A stretch of DNA of 64,000 bases from positions 62,001 through 126,000 of the forward strand of contig CAZNAI010000002.1 in NCBI GenBank assembly GCA_964571235.1, in the 5' to 3' direction. Made by a program: the position numbers and the translations under genes. This document shows positions 35,912 to 44,705 of the stretch, one piece after another. The stretch's first letter is position 1. Every line of letters begins with the position of its first letter. Under the pieces are notes generated by a model. The model saw nothing but the letters and a program-made list of their open reading frames with translations, ran no database searches and was not told the DNA's origin. The DNA comes from JACRAV01 sp964571235 (lineage in GTDB: Bacteria > Zixibacteria > MSB-5A5 > GN15 > FEB-12).

Positions 35912-37216
35912 TTATTTGTCTGAGATTTCGAGAGTAGCGGCGACAATTTCGGTGAGCGTCTTCACTTCCACACCGAGTTTGTACTCTTTGTTCAGCTCGC
36001 TCAGTTGGTCGATACAATTGTGACATGGAGCAACAACGATCGCGGCGCCCGTTGCTCGAATCTGATCGGCTTTTATTTTGCCTGCCTCGATTCGGCGCTT
36101 GGCAAAACGGGTCATCGAAAGTTGCCCTCCACCGCCACCGCAACAGAAGTTCTGCTCCCGGTTGGGGGTCATTTCCACAAAGTCTGACACTGCTTGCCGC
36201 AGGACATATCTTTGGTCCTCGATCACTCCACCCATACGGACAAGATTGCAGGGGTCGTGCATAGTGACTCGTTTGGTTATTCTTGCGGAATCAAGTTTGA
36301 TGCGCTTGTCACGCAGATACCCGGCCAGAATGCTCACGATGCTGACTGTTTCGTAGTTCGGACGCTCAGCGATCCATTGCGGGCCTTCCCATCGACCGGA
36401 AACAAACCCGTGACCACATTCTCCCAGGATCAGCGACCGACATCCAAGCTTTTGTATTGTCTCGCTGTGACGGTGGTGAATGGTGGCGGCGGCATGGTCG
36501 TCGCCGTTGAAAAGCCCGTAGTTGGTGACATCGAAGTGTTTGCTTGAAAAGGTCCAATTCTCTTTTGCCGCGTAAAACACTTTGGCCGCCGCCATGAGGG
36601 AAAGAGGGAAGAACTTGATTTCGCGTGGGTTGACTGTGTAAAGATAGTCAGCCTGCGGGACATCCATCGGAAACAGATTTGCCTTCGTGCCGAGTTCTGC
36701 CTGGAGTTCCTCGTTGAGCCAGTCGATTGTCTCCAACCATTCAGTTCGGCAGATGCCCATGTTGTTGCCGGTGGCGACGGCATTTTCGACAGTCGACTGA
36801 AGCTCCGAGGGCGCCAGCCCCAAAGCGGTAAGTGCGCTCCTGCCAGCGCGAACCAGTTGTGGGATATTGAGACCTACTGTGCAATTGAGCGTGCACCGTG
36901 AACAACCACTACAAGCGCCAAACAAACAGTCGAGCCACTCGTCGCGCAGATGGTGATCGAGGTCTTTTGCTCCTATCAAGAATGGCAGATGTTTGCCAAT
37001 CGTCGAATTGTAGCGCTTGTACACCGACTGGACCAGTCCCACTTTGTATGCCGGTTGCATTTTGGGATCGCCGGTGGCGAGAAAGTAGTGACAGGAATCG
37101 GCGCAAAGACCACAGTGGACGCATGAATTGAGCGATGCGCAAGTGCTCGGATTGAGTTTCGCCTCAAATGCCCGCAGACCTCTCGCAAGGCGGTCATTGT
37201 TGATTTCGTCAGGCAA
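35912..37216 (-). CDS. DsrK/HdrD-like iron-sulfur oxidoreductase
   Basis: 434 residues with two ferredoxin-type 4Fe-4S sites: Cys32, 35, 38, 42 and Cys102, 105, 108, 112. The C-terminal half contains CCG-type cysteine-rich motifs (LGECGHGFVSG, then MHDPCNLVRMGG and REQNFCCGGGGGQLS). In heterodisulfide reductase HdrD and in DsrK these bind the catalytic cluster that works on disulfides. Together with the NarI-like partner next to it and DsrC upstream, the gene set matches the DsrC-DsrMK branch of sulfur/disulfide metabolism. It likely faces the cytoplasm. It lies 6 bases after the DsrM-like gene, and no other Dsr gene (dsrAB, J, O, P) is near. Confidence 0.91.
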   Translation of the reverse strand: MPDEINNDRLARGLRAFEAKLNPSTCASLNSCVHCGLCADSCHYFLATGDPKMQPAYKVGLVQSVYKRYNSTIGKHLPFLIGAKDLDHHLRDEWLDCLFGACSGCSRCTLNCTVGLNIPQLVRAGRSALTALGLAPSELQSTVENAVATGNNMGICRTEWLETIDWLNEELQAELGTKANLFPMDVPQADYLYTVNPREIKFFPLSLMAAAKVFYAAKENWTFSSKHFDVTNYGLFNGDDHAAATIHHRHSETIQKLGCRSLILGECGHGFVSGRWEGPQWIAERPNYETVSIVSILAGYLRDKRIKLDSARITKRVTMHDPCNLVRMGGVIEDQRYVLRQAVSDFVEMTPNREQNFCCGGGGGQLSMTRFAKRRIEAGKIKADQIRATGAAIVVAPCHNCIDQLSELNKEYKLGVEVKTLTEIVAATLEISDK

Positions 37217-37222
37217 GGTAGC

Positions 37223-37861
37223 TTATCTCCTCTCCCTTACCGGCTGGGGAAGGACTCCGCGAGAACCGAATAGTCGACCAAACAAAACGCGAGTATAGAA
37301 AAAGAATACGCAATGACGAATCTTGCCGACTGGGATATACACCAACAACATGATAGTGACGACATAGAGCACTGGCAACCACTCGGCGAGAAACGTAGTG
37401 ACTATGGTCGTAGCCAGAAAGAGGTCGACCAAGAAATTCGACAGATAATCATCCGGCGTGCTGATGATTCTCATTTTTGCAAAGGCGAGCCGCTTGACCA
37501 GCAAGGCGACTCCCGCAAAAAGACCGGCAAAGACGCATATGCGAATAGTCCAAAGGACTGACGAGACTTGATCGAACCCAAGCTCTGCGAGAAGGAGAAA
37601 TGCCCCTGATCCGGCAATTGCGAGATGATACAAAATGCCGGCAATGAACGTTGGAATGTGCTTGCGGACGCTTTCCTTGCTCGATGGCATCATACCAGTC
37701 GTAAACGCATACCAGACCCCCATTCGTTCGGATCCTGACGGGGGCGCGTAGGACAATTTGCGCCCCGTCCTCGCAGTTCGCCAAAGTTGGGCGATTAACA
37801 AGACCAGTGCGAACAGGGCGGCGATTGCCAATCCTATTTGTAGTAGCTCAATCAAATCCAT
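37223..37861 (-). CDS. DsrM/NarI-like membrane cytochrome b subunit
   Basis: 212 residues, about five helices, beginning with LLQIGLAIAALFALVLLIAQ. Histidines lie in or beside the helices: RKHIPTFIAGILYHLAIAGS near residues 68-85, and VGKIRHCVFFFYTRVLFG close to the end. This layout matches the nitrate reductase gamma/DsrM family, which carries two b haems and links quinone to a cytoplasmic partner. The partner would be the DsrK-like protein encoded 6 bases downstream. It lies 9 bases after dsrC. The subunit is shorter than typical DsrM. Confidence 0.85.
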   Translation of the reverse strand: MDLIELLQIGLAIAALFALVLLIAQLWRTARTGRKLSYAPPSGSERMGVWYAFTTGMMPSSKESVRKHIPTFIAGILYHLAIAGSGAFLLLAELGFDQVSSVLWTIRICVFAGLFAGVALLVKRLAFAKMRIISTPDDYLSNFLVDLFLATTIVTTFLAEWLPVLYVVTIMLLVYIPVGKIRHCVFFFYTRVLFGRLFGSRGVLPQPVRERR

Positions 37862-37870
37862 ATGACTCTC

Positions 37871-38191
37871 TTAGACGCACCCGTCGGGTTTGGGCAGTCC
37901 AGCCAGTTTGCAAGCACCTTTGGCCGGGCCGGACGGAAACAATTCGAAAATGCGCCGCAAAGGGAGTCCGGTGGTTTTGCAAACTGAGCGAACCATTGGC
38001 GCCACCTGATTCTGTTGATAGTGCCCGCGGATAAAGCGAATCACCGCCCAGTGTTCGTCGGTTAGTTGGTCCAGTCCTTCTTCTGCTTTGGCCAGCGCCA
38101 AGGCAACTTCCTCGTTCCAGACTTCTGGGTTAGCAAGGAAGCCTTCTTCGTTAAGTTCAAGTTTGGCGCCGTGTACTTCTATGTTTGACAT
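37871..38191 (-). CDS. dsrC: DsrC-family sulfur-relay protein with both redox cysteines
   Basis: A 106-residue cytoplasmic protein. It has the family core VWNEEVALALAKAEEG, LTDEHWAVIRFIRGHYQQNQ, and the C-terminal arm GACKLAGLPKPDGCV. Cys94 and Cys105 are ten residues apart, the exact spacing of the CysA and CysB pair in DsrC that forms the trisulfide; TusE-only proteins have just the last Cys. In sulfate reducers DsrC carries sulfur from sulfite reductase and is re-reduced by DsrMKJOP. Here it precedes DsrM- and DsrK-like genes, but no dsrAB is present. AGGAG lies 5 bases before the ATG. It heads this operon. Confidence 0.95.
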   Translation of the reverse strand: MSNIEVHGAKLELNEEGFLANPEVWNEEVALALAKAEEGLDQLTDEHWAVIRFIRGHYQQNQVAPMVRSVCKTTGLPLRRIFELFPSGPAKGACKLAGLPKPDGCV

Positions 38192-38222
38192 CGTATCTCC
38201 TACTCAAATAATCGTAACCGTC

Positions 38223-38252
38223 AATATAGGCAAGATAGTCAATACTATACAA
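38223..38252 (-). promoter_or_regulatory. Possible promoter of the dsrC operon
   Basis: On the minus strand TTGTAT, 18 bases and TATATT lie upstream of dsrC, about 30 bases before the ATG. A second TTGACT within the spacer makes the choice uncertain. Confidence 0.3.
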
Positions 38253-38354
38253 ATGTGATAAAAGTAGTTTGGGCCCGGGGACAACTCCGCCGAATCGGAT
38301 CAGATTGTTTACTATTGAGTAAAGTTTTGTCGAACTGATCCTGAGCATGCGTCA

Positions 38355-38384
38355 AGAGGCCACCCGCTCGTGCGGATGGCCTCT
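38355..38384 (-). terminator. Hairpin after the PD40/dockerin gene
   Basis: AGAGGCCATCCGC / GCGGGTGGCCTCT forms a 13-bp stem with one G-U pair and a short loop, 28 bases after the gene's stop. There is no strong T-run on the minus strand (TTGACGC), so termination may be incomplete. Its stem closely resembles that of the hairpin at 25882-25904. Confidence 0.5.
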
Positions 38385-38411
38385 GTATCACCCAACTTGT
38401 AGATCAATTGG

Positions 38412-40451
38412 TCACTGACAGGCTGTAGGAGGGGTGAAACTGATATACATGTAGTCGATCAACGCGGACAGATCAGAAATGTCGATTCCGGCCTGACCGT
38501 CGATATTGGCCGTTGCCGTGCAACACAACGGCGTGAATGTGATGTACATATAATCGATGAGCGTGGCCAGATCGGAAATATCACACCCTCCCGCCGGATC
38601 ACAGTCGACATTGCCGGAGAGCCCTTCACAGCATCCGGTCACACGAACGTCGTCGATATACCAGCCTTCACCTGTTGTAGCGCCGTCGGAGAGAAATCTA
38701 AATATGATCTGGTGCACACCGGTATACCCTGACAGATCGAATTCTGCCTTTGCCCAATCGCTATTTCCCGAGTAGCATCGGGTACCCGCTGGTGCAGTTG
38801 TACCCGTGCTGAGCTTGTGTGAATATCCTCCTATCGGAGTGAGGGCGGCCCATTGACCAACGCCCGTTGAGATCGATACCACTGCACCATCCCAAGCTGT
38901 CGTATCGTCCGCAAACTCCGCAGAAATTTGATGCCAGAAACTCAATCTGGGTTTCTCGGGGAGGAGAAATGGCGGGGAAACCAGGCCGGCGTCACAGTTG
39001 TCGAGGTAGTTTGTCGAACCAGCGCCACCCATTTTCCAACTGTTGATCCCGCTGTGAGAGCGGGAATCTTCTTGATGCCATTGTTCGGCCGAACCGACTG
39101 TGACGGCTTTGTGTTTCCAGAGTCCGTCGCCACTTTCCATATCGTCACCGTATCCGGGCTTTGTGCCGATGAAGATCACTATCGTGTCGGTAAATCCGCC
39201 GCCCGTGGCTGAATTTGTGGTGAGAGCCAGAATCGCGGTATGTGGGTCGGGACAGGCGGGATCAATAGTCAGCGCAAAGGGAGTAATCGCGGTACCCTGC
39301 GCTTTCCACACAAGTCCGGGGTATGATGTCGTTTCTCGTGTGATTGTGATGAAAGGGTCGGTGGTCGCAAGTGATCCGGTAATGTTAGTCGCGTCGAGGC
39401 CCGCGTTTCGGATAGTCGATGAAAGTAATACCGTCTCCCCTGCCTGTGCGCGGCCATCGTGATTCCCAATTGAGTCAGTCAGTGTATGTCCCACCATTTG
39501 GAGAACGGTGGCCGTGGGCGGCGCCAGCTTCTCAATAGCAGAAGTCGCCACCCAATAAATTTGGTTTCCGGATGAAGTGTGACGAGTGAAAAAGAGATAC
39601 TTGCCGTTGTGGGATAAGTGTGCGCCGTACTCGTCAAAGCCGCTGTTGAAGCTGGCACCCAAATTGATTGGTTTATCCCATCCGCCGCCACTATTTTTGA
39701 AGCTTACAAAAAGGTCGGTGCTGGCCCCATTCCTCCCGGAATAGAAAACAAGAAAGTGTCCGTCTGGCGCGATACAGGGATCACCTTCGTATGAACTGTT
39801 GTTGATGGGCGCTCCCAGTTTTTCCACCACTATGTTCTGGCCAGCGTCTTTGTAGGCCTTGAATATCTGGTTGTTATTTGGAATTGCGCGGGTGGAGCCG
39901 AAATAGAATGTTCCGTCGGCCATCCAACTGCCGCGCCATTCCTTGGCACTACTGTTGATCGGCGAAGGAAGACTCACAGGTGTCCCCCATGTTCCGGCGT
40001 TGTAGCGCACGACCCAAAAGTCATTTGCCTCGGTGCCTCCCCTTCCGGTGAAAGTGACTGAATCGCCACCGGCCGAAAACACCGGTTCATGCGAAAATTC
40101 AAAACTGGAAACAAAAGGCGGCGCGACAAAGGGTGTCCAGGCGCCGTTTTCGAGTTTCGAATAGAGTAGCCTCGCCGAGGAATACGACGCGTCCCCGACT
40201 CCTACAAAGAACATCGTACCGTCCGGAGAAAGCTCGGTGGCCTCAACCCACGGGCTTATGGGAGCAAGAATCGCCGGAGCAAAAAGTACAGGCGTCTCTC
40301 CCGGCGCCGTCTGACCGAAGTACACTTCCGGTATCGGAAGCGAAGATTCCCTTGTGCCGGACAGTTCATTGCCACGTGCTTGCGTGACGAATAGAGTGAA
40401 TAAGCAAGCCCCGACTACAGATAGTTGCCTCCCTGAGCACTTTGTCCACAT
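38412..40451 (-). CDS. Secreted PD40-repeat protein with MAM-like domain and twin dockerin
   Basis: I choose the ATG giving MWTKCSGRQLSVVGACLFTL because AGGAG lies just upstream; the TTG six codons earlier overlaps that site. The 679-residue protein has a signal peptide and then WD40-like PD40 (TolB-type) repeats in about 40-310, with motifs such as LSPDGTMFFVGVG, APDGHFLVFYSGRNG and LSHNGKYLFFTRHTSSG. A jelly-roll MAM/immune-inhibitor-A-like domain (RLSFWHQISAEFADDTTAWD, GWYIDDVRVTGC) spans about 440-605. A twin dockerin ends it: GCDISDLATLIDYMYI and GIDISDLSALIDYMYI. It is likely exposed on the surface. The substrate is unknown. Confidence 0.88.
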   Translation of the reverse strand: MWTKCSGRQLSVVGACLFTLFVTQARGNELSGTRESSLPIPEVYFGQTAPGETPVLFAPAILAPISPWVEATELSPDGTMFFVGVGDASYSSARLLYSKLENGAWTPFVAPPFVSSFEFSHEPVFSAGGDSVTFTGRGGTEANDFWVVRYNAGTWGTPVSLPSPINSSAKEWRGSWMADGTFYFGSTRAIPNNNQIFKAYKDAGQNIVVEKLGAPINNSSYEGDPCIAPDGHFLVFYSGRNGASTDLFVSFKNSGGGWDKPINLGASFNSGFDEYGAHLSHNGKYLFFTRHTSSGNQIYWVATSAIEKLAPPTATVLQMVGHTLTDSIGNHDGRAQAGETVLLSSTIRNAGLDATNITGSLATTDPFITITRETTSYPGLVWKAQGTAITPFALTIDPACPDPHTAILALTTNSATGGGFTDTIVIFIGTKPGYGDDMESGDGLWKHKAVTVGSAEQWHQEDSRSHSGINSWKMGGAGSTNYLDNCDAGLVSPPFLLPEKPRLSFWHQISAEFADDTTAWDGAVVSISTGVGQWAALTPIGGYSHKLSTGTTAPAGTRCYSGNSDWAKAEFDLSGYTGVHQIIFRFLSDGATTGEGWYIDDVRVTGCCEGLSGNVDCDPAGGCDISDLATLIDYMYITFTPLCCTATANIDGQAGIDISDLSALIDYMYISFTPPTACQ

Positions 40452-40708
40452 GTCATCTTCTCCTTTCAATTGGTAGAGCGATACGTTGCTGTCACAATAG
40501 GAGCCTTAACCATGTGAGGTCCGTGCTGATGGCCAGGCGGCCCATCTACCTCTTATAGACGACTTAGTACATGATTTGTTGCATGTTCACCAAACACAAC
40601 TTGCTGGCGCAACGAAGAAATTGTCGGCAAATCAGGATATTGCAAATCGGCTTTGTTTAATTCAGGGCGAGACTTCACTCTTCGTAATTCAATCGTCTCA
40701 ATTCACCC
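40452..40708. other. Intergenic region upstream of the PD40/dockerin gene
   Basis: About 260 bases between two minus-strand genes, holding the promoter of the downstream one. A small hairpin (GGGCCGCCTGGCC on the minus strand, near 40530) is visible. No gene is supported. Confidence 0.6.
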
Positions 40709-40740
40709 AAAAAAAGGGCCGCCTGCTTTCGCAGACGGCC
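40709..40740 (-). terminator. Rho-independent terminator of the 1176-residue dockerin gene
   Basis: GGCCGTCTGC-GAAA-GCAGGCGGCC, a 10-bp stem with a GNRA-type loop, is followed by CTTTTTTT on the minus strand. It lies about 28 bases after the stop. Confidence 0.92.
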
Positions 40741-40767
40741 TGGTTGTACGATTCGATAGAGACTCGA

Positions 40768-43700
40768 CTATTGACAGAGCGCAGGAAGGGTGAACGAGAT
40801 GTACAGATAGTCGATCAAGCCTGACAAGTCAGCGATATCTATACCGCCGGCGATGTCGCCGTCGATGTTGGCGGACGTCAGACACTGGGGAGGCGTGAAG
40901 CTGATATACAAGAAGTCGATCAGCGCCGACAGGTCGGCAATGTCAACACCCTTGGCAGGATCAGCGTCGACGTTTCCAGAGCGACCGTCGATACTGTTAG
41001 CCAGACAACAACTCGCCAGGTTACAGGTTGGACGAAGGTGCCCGTTGTACCACTTAAACGCTTTGTCAAAAGATGCGCCCAGAGTCGTCTCTGAGCCGGT
41101 TTTCTCCGTAATCAGTGCAGTGTACACAGTGACCGTATCGTTCACGGCGAAGTTGCGTTTGTGGTAGTAGGTGTACATTGCGCGATGATCCAAACGACCT
41201 GACTGAGCCGTAAGGCCGGTATTTCCCATCAGATTCCAGAAGAACTTCCCTTCGGCATTGGACGAAAGTGAATCGTACAAGTAAAGTGTGTCCTGACGGT
41301 ACGTCAGTGCACTATAAAAGTCCTTGGTATTCGAACAGGGCTCGGCCGTGAACTCCGATTTCGTGTAGCGACCAAGCAGGAACATGGCGCCATACCGCGA
41401 TGAGTCGCGCTGTGTGCCACAATCCGGAACGGTACCGGTGTCGGTACCGCGCGAATATACGGTCTTTGTACCGAGGATCTTGCTTGTGTTGGTAGCAACA
41501 GAGTCTGAGGGAACATCCCAATCGATCTGCTCCCCGACGGTTACATTGTCTACTGGTGAAGCCTTCATGTTGAAGTACTTTTTTTCAACAATGATGAAGT
41601 TGCAGGAGTCCACAGCGGTCGGGGCGTAATACGTCGCGGAAACACCTATTGTAGTATCGCGATTGACGAAGGTGCCGGTTCGGTAACCGTCAAACCCGGT
41701 GCCAGTGAAACTACCTGAAACGCCACCCACCACTGGCTTGAAGGATTCGTCGTTATCGAAACCGAGTTCGAACAACTGGTTGCTCCAGCTATAAGCCGAT
41801 CCGGGAGTGATTTCGCGGTTGACCACTACGCCACCGTCGTACAGGTAGATACCCACACGCGACTGACCTAAAGTGTCGCAATCGCTACCCAAGGTCCAGA
41901 AGTCCAAGTTTGCTTTGCCGGTTCCGCCGAGACCGTTGCGACCCATCTCACCGTTGTTAGACACGACCAGACGCAGGCAACCGGTTGAAACTGTATCCCA
42001 CGACTGAGCGGCAACAGTATCGGCAACAAGGAAGCGATCAATTACGATGTTGATCGAGTCGCGCGGCGCCTTGGCGTCGGATTTGATATACAAAGAACCG
42101 GAGAGATTTACGATCGTGCCGGGTGAGTTGATGACCCCGCCTTTGTTCAGGGTAACATCAAACGTATTGGTGTTCGGAATACCGGCAGGAACAGTCATGC
42201 CGTTGCCATTGGTTACGGCAAGCCAGTCATTGGGAACCTGGGTGGTCTTGACCATGCCGATCTTGGAGATGTTCAATGCGGCGTTGCCCTCGTTAGTCAC
42301 GGTCACGGTCAGTACTTTTGGGGTTCCGTGATGCGTGAAGGCCGGATAACCAATGCGGCTGGTGTCGGTAAGAATTCTTGGGGCATTGACGGGTTCAACG
42401 CAGGCCAGACGGACAAACCGGAGCGGATTGAGCGTCAACCGGCCGTAGGTATATCCGCCGTCGGGATTTCGATCACGGTATCCCGGCGCCGGGAAATGAT
42501 CCTCGGAATACATCATCATGATGTAGTTGTTTCCGGTGTCCGGCGAAGCCGCAGGCGGGGTCAGGTCGACCAAATCGACATCACCGGCAGGCCACTTCAG
42601 AACAACCGGAATGCCGTTGGTGTCGTATACGTCGGCATCCATACCGTAGCGGGAAAGCGACGAACGGGAATCGTTCATACAAACGCCGCCGAAGCCGGCC
42701 GAATCGCAGTCGGGAGTGTATGTTTTGGAAATATTGCGAGCGGCGTCCCAGAGGATACCGTCGAGATCTTTTGAGACGACCATATACAACTCGGCGTTGG
42801 CGGCGTAGCGACGGTCACTCGTTCCTCCGCTCGCGCAGTCGTCGATATTCTGGGGAGTAGTCGGAGAGACATCGTCGCCCAGAGCATTGAGATACTGCGA
42901 AAAGACGACATAGATGCGGCCTTCGCACTCTGACATTGTGTACGAGTGGGCATATCCGCCGCCCGGCGATCCCATTCCGCAGACCTGGCTATTGAAATCA
43001 ATACCCCAGTCGGCATTGTGCACTTTAGCGATCTGGTTGGTGCGGTCGGACCAGTGAAAGATGTTTGTCGAGAAGTCACCCCAGAAGAACACGTTGTCGG
43101 TGTATACATTGGCAACCGTCGACTGACAATCGAACACGATGTGCAAAAATCCCTCGTGGTCATAGAGCAGATTGACCGCGAGTTTAGCGGTCTGCGACGC
43201 GAGAACCCGGGAGTAGTTTGTCAGATTGATTTTGGGGCCCCAGACAGCACCAACAGAGTCGGACACTCGATACCAAAGATCATTGTCATACCGCAACTGA
43301 TTGGGCGCGGTGAGCGGTGATGATTTTTTCCAGTGAGGGTATGCGACCGCTACTTTGGGCGATACACGGCTCGCCGCCATGCCGCCATTGTGAGTTCCGT
43401 TTCCTGAGGAAATGTTGTTGACCGTGTCGATTAACACCGGCCCCAACCACGTACCCGCCGCGGCAGTGCCGAGTTTTCGAAAATAGTTCAGCGTGTAGTT
43501 GCCGAACAAATCAGGGTCATTCGGCGTGAGAAGCTCTTCCTTGGCCATCACGTGGGTAATAGTATCGCCGGCCCATTCCTGGACCTCTATGATTGGCTCC
43601 CAGAGATGATTCGAAATAGTGGGTGTCAGAAAGTTCGTCTGATACTGACTCTGCGAAATCTGACTCCCGGCGCCAAATGTACAGTTGGCCGGAGCGCCAG

Positions 43701-44298
43701 CGCCGCTTTGCCAGAAGAAGTGATTGTCGATCGCGCCGCCGGTATTATCAGCGCCGCCGATGACGACACGGCTACGTCCGTTGACATCCATTACCGCATG
43801 CTGACCGGATTCTCCAATTGCATTCAATACGCAACCCACTTGAAATCCGCGAGGCCAGGTGCCAGTAACTGGGTTATATACGTTGTAGGCAAACCTTGAG
43901 TCCTCGGCCTGGGCATCGTTGCGCGAGTAAACAAAGTGGATGTCCGGGCGCACACCGCGGAAGTCGATCATGCGCTTTCCGGGCGACCGATATTGGTCGT
44001 CCATATAGGTGTAATAGACATCCAGACCGGGCGACGAGACATTCCGGGGGGCGGCAACCGCACCAAGCGACCTCCGCCAACCGCCTGGAGGTGTTGCCAT
44101 GTCGCCACTTGGGAGATCATCGCCCCACGCAATTGGTTTAGCCGCTACCCGTTTTGGTGCGTAGTCGATGATCTTACCAGTATACTTATCGACTACCTTC
44201 ATCGGAGTCGCGTCGAACTGGCTGACGGCCCACGACAGTGTCGGCACGCCGAGTGCCAAAACGATCGCCACGGCTAGTCTCATGAGCTTTCTGTGCAT
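40768..44298 (-). CDS. Large secreted protein of unknown function with twin dockerin
   Basis: 1176 residues from the ATG giving MHRKLMRLAVAIVLALGVPT, chosen because AAGGAG lies 6 bases upstream (an ATG two codons earlier is too close). After a signal peptide, residues ~90-560 look like a beta-propeller-type region, with repeated SRNDAQAEDSRFAYNVYNP-, VVIGGADNTGG- and LWYRVSDSVGAVW-like strands, but I cannot name the family. Residues ~650-760 contain an ASPM/HYDIN-type Ig domain (LTVTVTNEGNAALNISKIG). The C-terminal half has more beta strands. The tail holds two dockerin units, GVDIADLSALIDFLYI and GIDIADLSGLIDYLYI. It is followed by its own terminator. Function is unknown. Confidence 0.85.
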   Translation of the reverse strand: MHRKLMRLAVAIVLALGVPTLSWAVSQFDATPMKVVDKYTGKIIDYAPKRVAAKPIAWGDDLPSGDMATPPGGWRRSLGAVAAPRNVSSPGLDVYYTYMDDQYRSPGKRMIDFRGVRPDIHFVYSRNDAQAEDSRFAYNVYNPVTGTWPRGFQVGCVLNAIGESGQHAVMDVNGRSRVVIGGADNTGGAIDNHFFWQSGAGAPANCTFGAGSQISQSQYQTNFLTPTISNHLWEPIIEVQEWAGDTITHVMAKEELLTPNDPDLFGNYTLNYFRKLGTAAAGTWLGPVLIDTVNNISSGNGTHNGGMAASRVSPKVAVAYPHWKKSSPLTAPNQLRYDNDLWYRVSDSVGAVWGPKINLTNYSRVLASQTAKLAVNLLYDHEGFLHIVFDCQSTVANVYTDNVFFWGDFSTNIFHWSDRTNQIAKVHNADWGIDFNSQVCGMGSPGGGYAHSYTMSECEGRIYVVFSQYLNALGDDVSPTTPQNIDDCASGGTSDRRYAANAELYMVVSKDLDGILWDAARNISKTYTPDCDSAGFGGVCMNDSRSSLSRYGMDADVYDTNGIPVVLKWPAGDVDLVDLTPPAASPDTGNNYIMMMYSEDHFPAPGYRDRNPDGGYTYGRLTLNPLRFVRLACVEPVNAPRILTDTSRIGYPAFTHHGTPKVLTVTVTNEGNAALNISKIGMVKTTQVPNDWLAVTNGNGMTVPAGIPNTNTFDVTLNKGGVINSPGTIVNLSGSLYIKSDAKAPRDSINIVIDRFLVADTVAAQSWDTVSTGCLRLVVSNNGEMGRNGLGGTGKANLDFWTLGSDCDTLGQSRVGIYLYDGGVVVNREITPGSAYSWSNQLFELGFDNDESFKPVVGGVSGSFTGTGFDGYRTGTFVNRDTTIGVSATYYAPTAVDSCNFIIVEKKYFNMKASPVDNVTVGEQIDWDVPSDSVATNTSKILGTKTVYSRGTDTGTVPDCGTQRDSSRYGAMFLLGRYTKSEFTAEPCSNTKDFYSALTYRQDTLYLYDSLSSNAEGKFFWNLMGNTGLTAQSGRLDHRAMYTYYHKRNFAVNDTVTVYTALITEKTGSETTLGASFDKAFKWYNGHLRPTCNLASCCLANSIDGRSGNVDADPAKGVDIADLSALIDFLYISFTPPQCLTSANIDGDIAGGIDIADLSGLIDYLYISFTLPALCQ

Positions 44299-44705
44299 AC
44301 CCATCTCCTTAGCTCTGAATACAATGTTTCAGTACGTATCGCATCAATTCCTAACAATTGCCTGTCTCAAATCAGATTCATAGAATAACTCAAGAACGTA
44401 AGACTAAATAATGGAGAATCCGGTGTCATCTACCGGAATCGGGATGTAGCGAGTCGGTATTGGCTAATCCGGGCTGGGTCAGCGAACCAAACTGGTCCCC
44501 AGTCCACTTAAACATAATGTCTCCCAGCGAATTGTCAATACGTTGAATTTGAACGCGCGTGGATGGAATCGGCCCTTGAAATGGGCCCACTGAGCTGTTG
44601 GGGCATCCGGTTTATCCTATGGTGGCGAAGAATAGGACAGGACGTCAAGCATTTGCGCCTTAATACCTACTACTGTTTTGCGTGATTTGGATTATGTTAC
44701 GATCC
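44299..44705. other. 407-base divergent intergenic region
   Basis: It should carry promoters for the large dockerin gene (minus) and the FG-GAP gene (plus). It contains a long hairpin at 44471-44505 (GGGCTGGG / CCCAGTCC arms) and shorter ones (GGCCC/GGGCC near 44570; TCCTAT/ATAGGA near 44620). No gene or known RNA family is recognised. Confidence 0.6.

Noticed and set aside
44471..44505. Long hairpin considered as riboswitch or attenuator
   Set aside because: No conserved riboswitch sequence seen; strand and downstream gene are ambiguous, so it is only mentioned in the region note.
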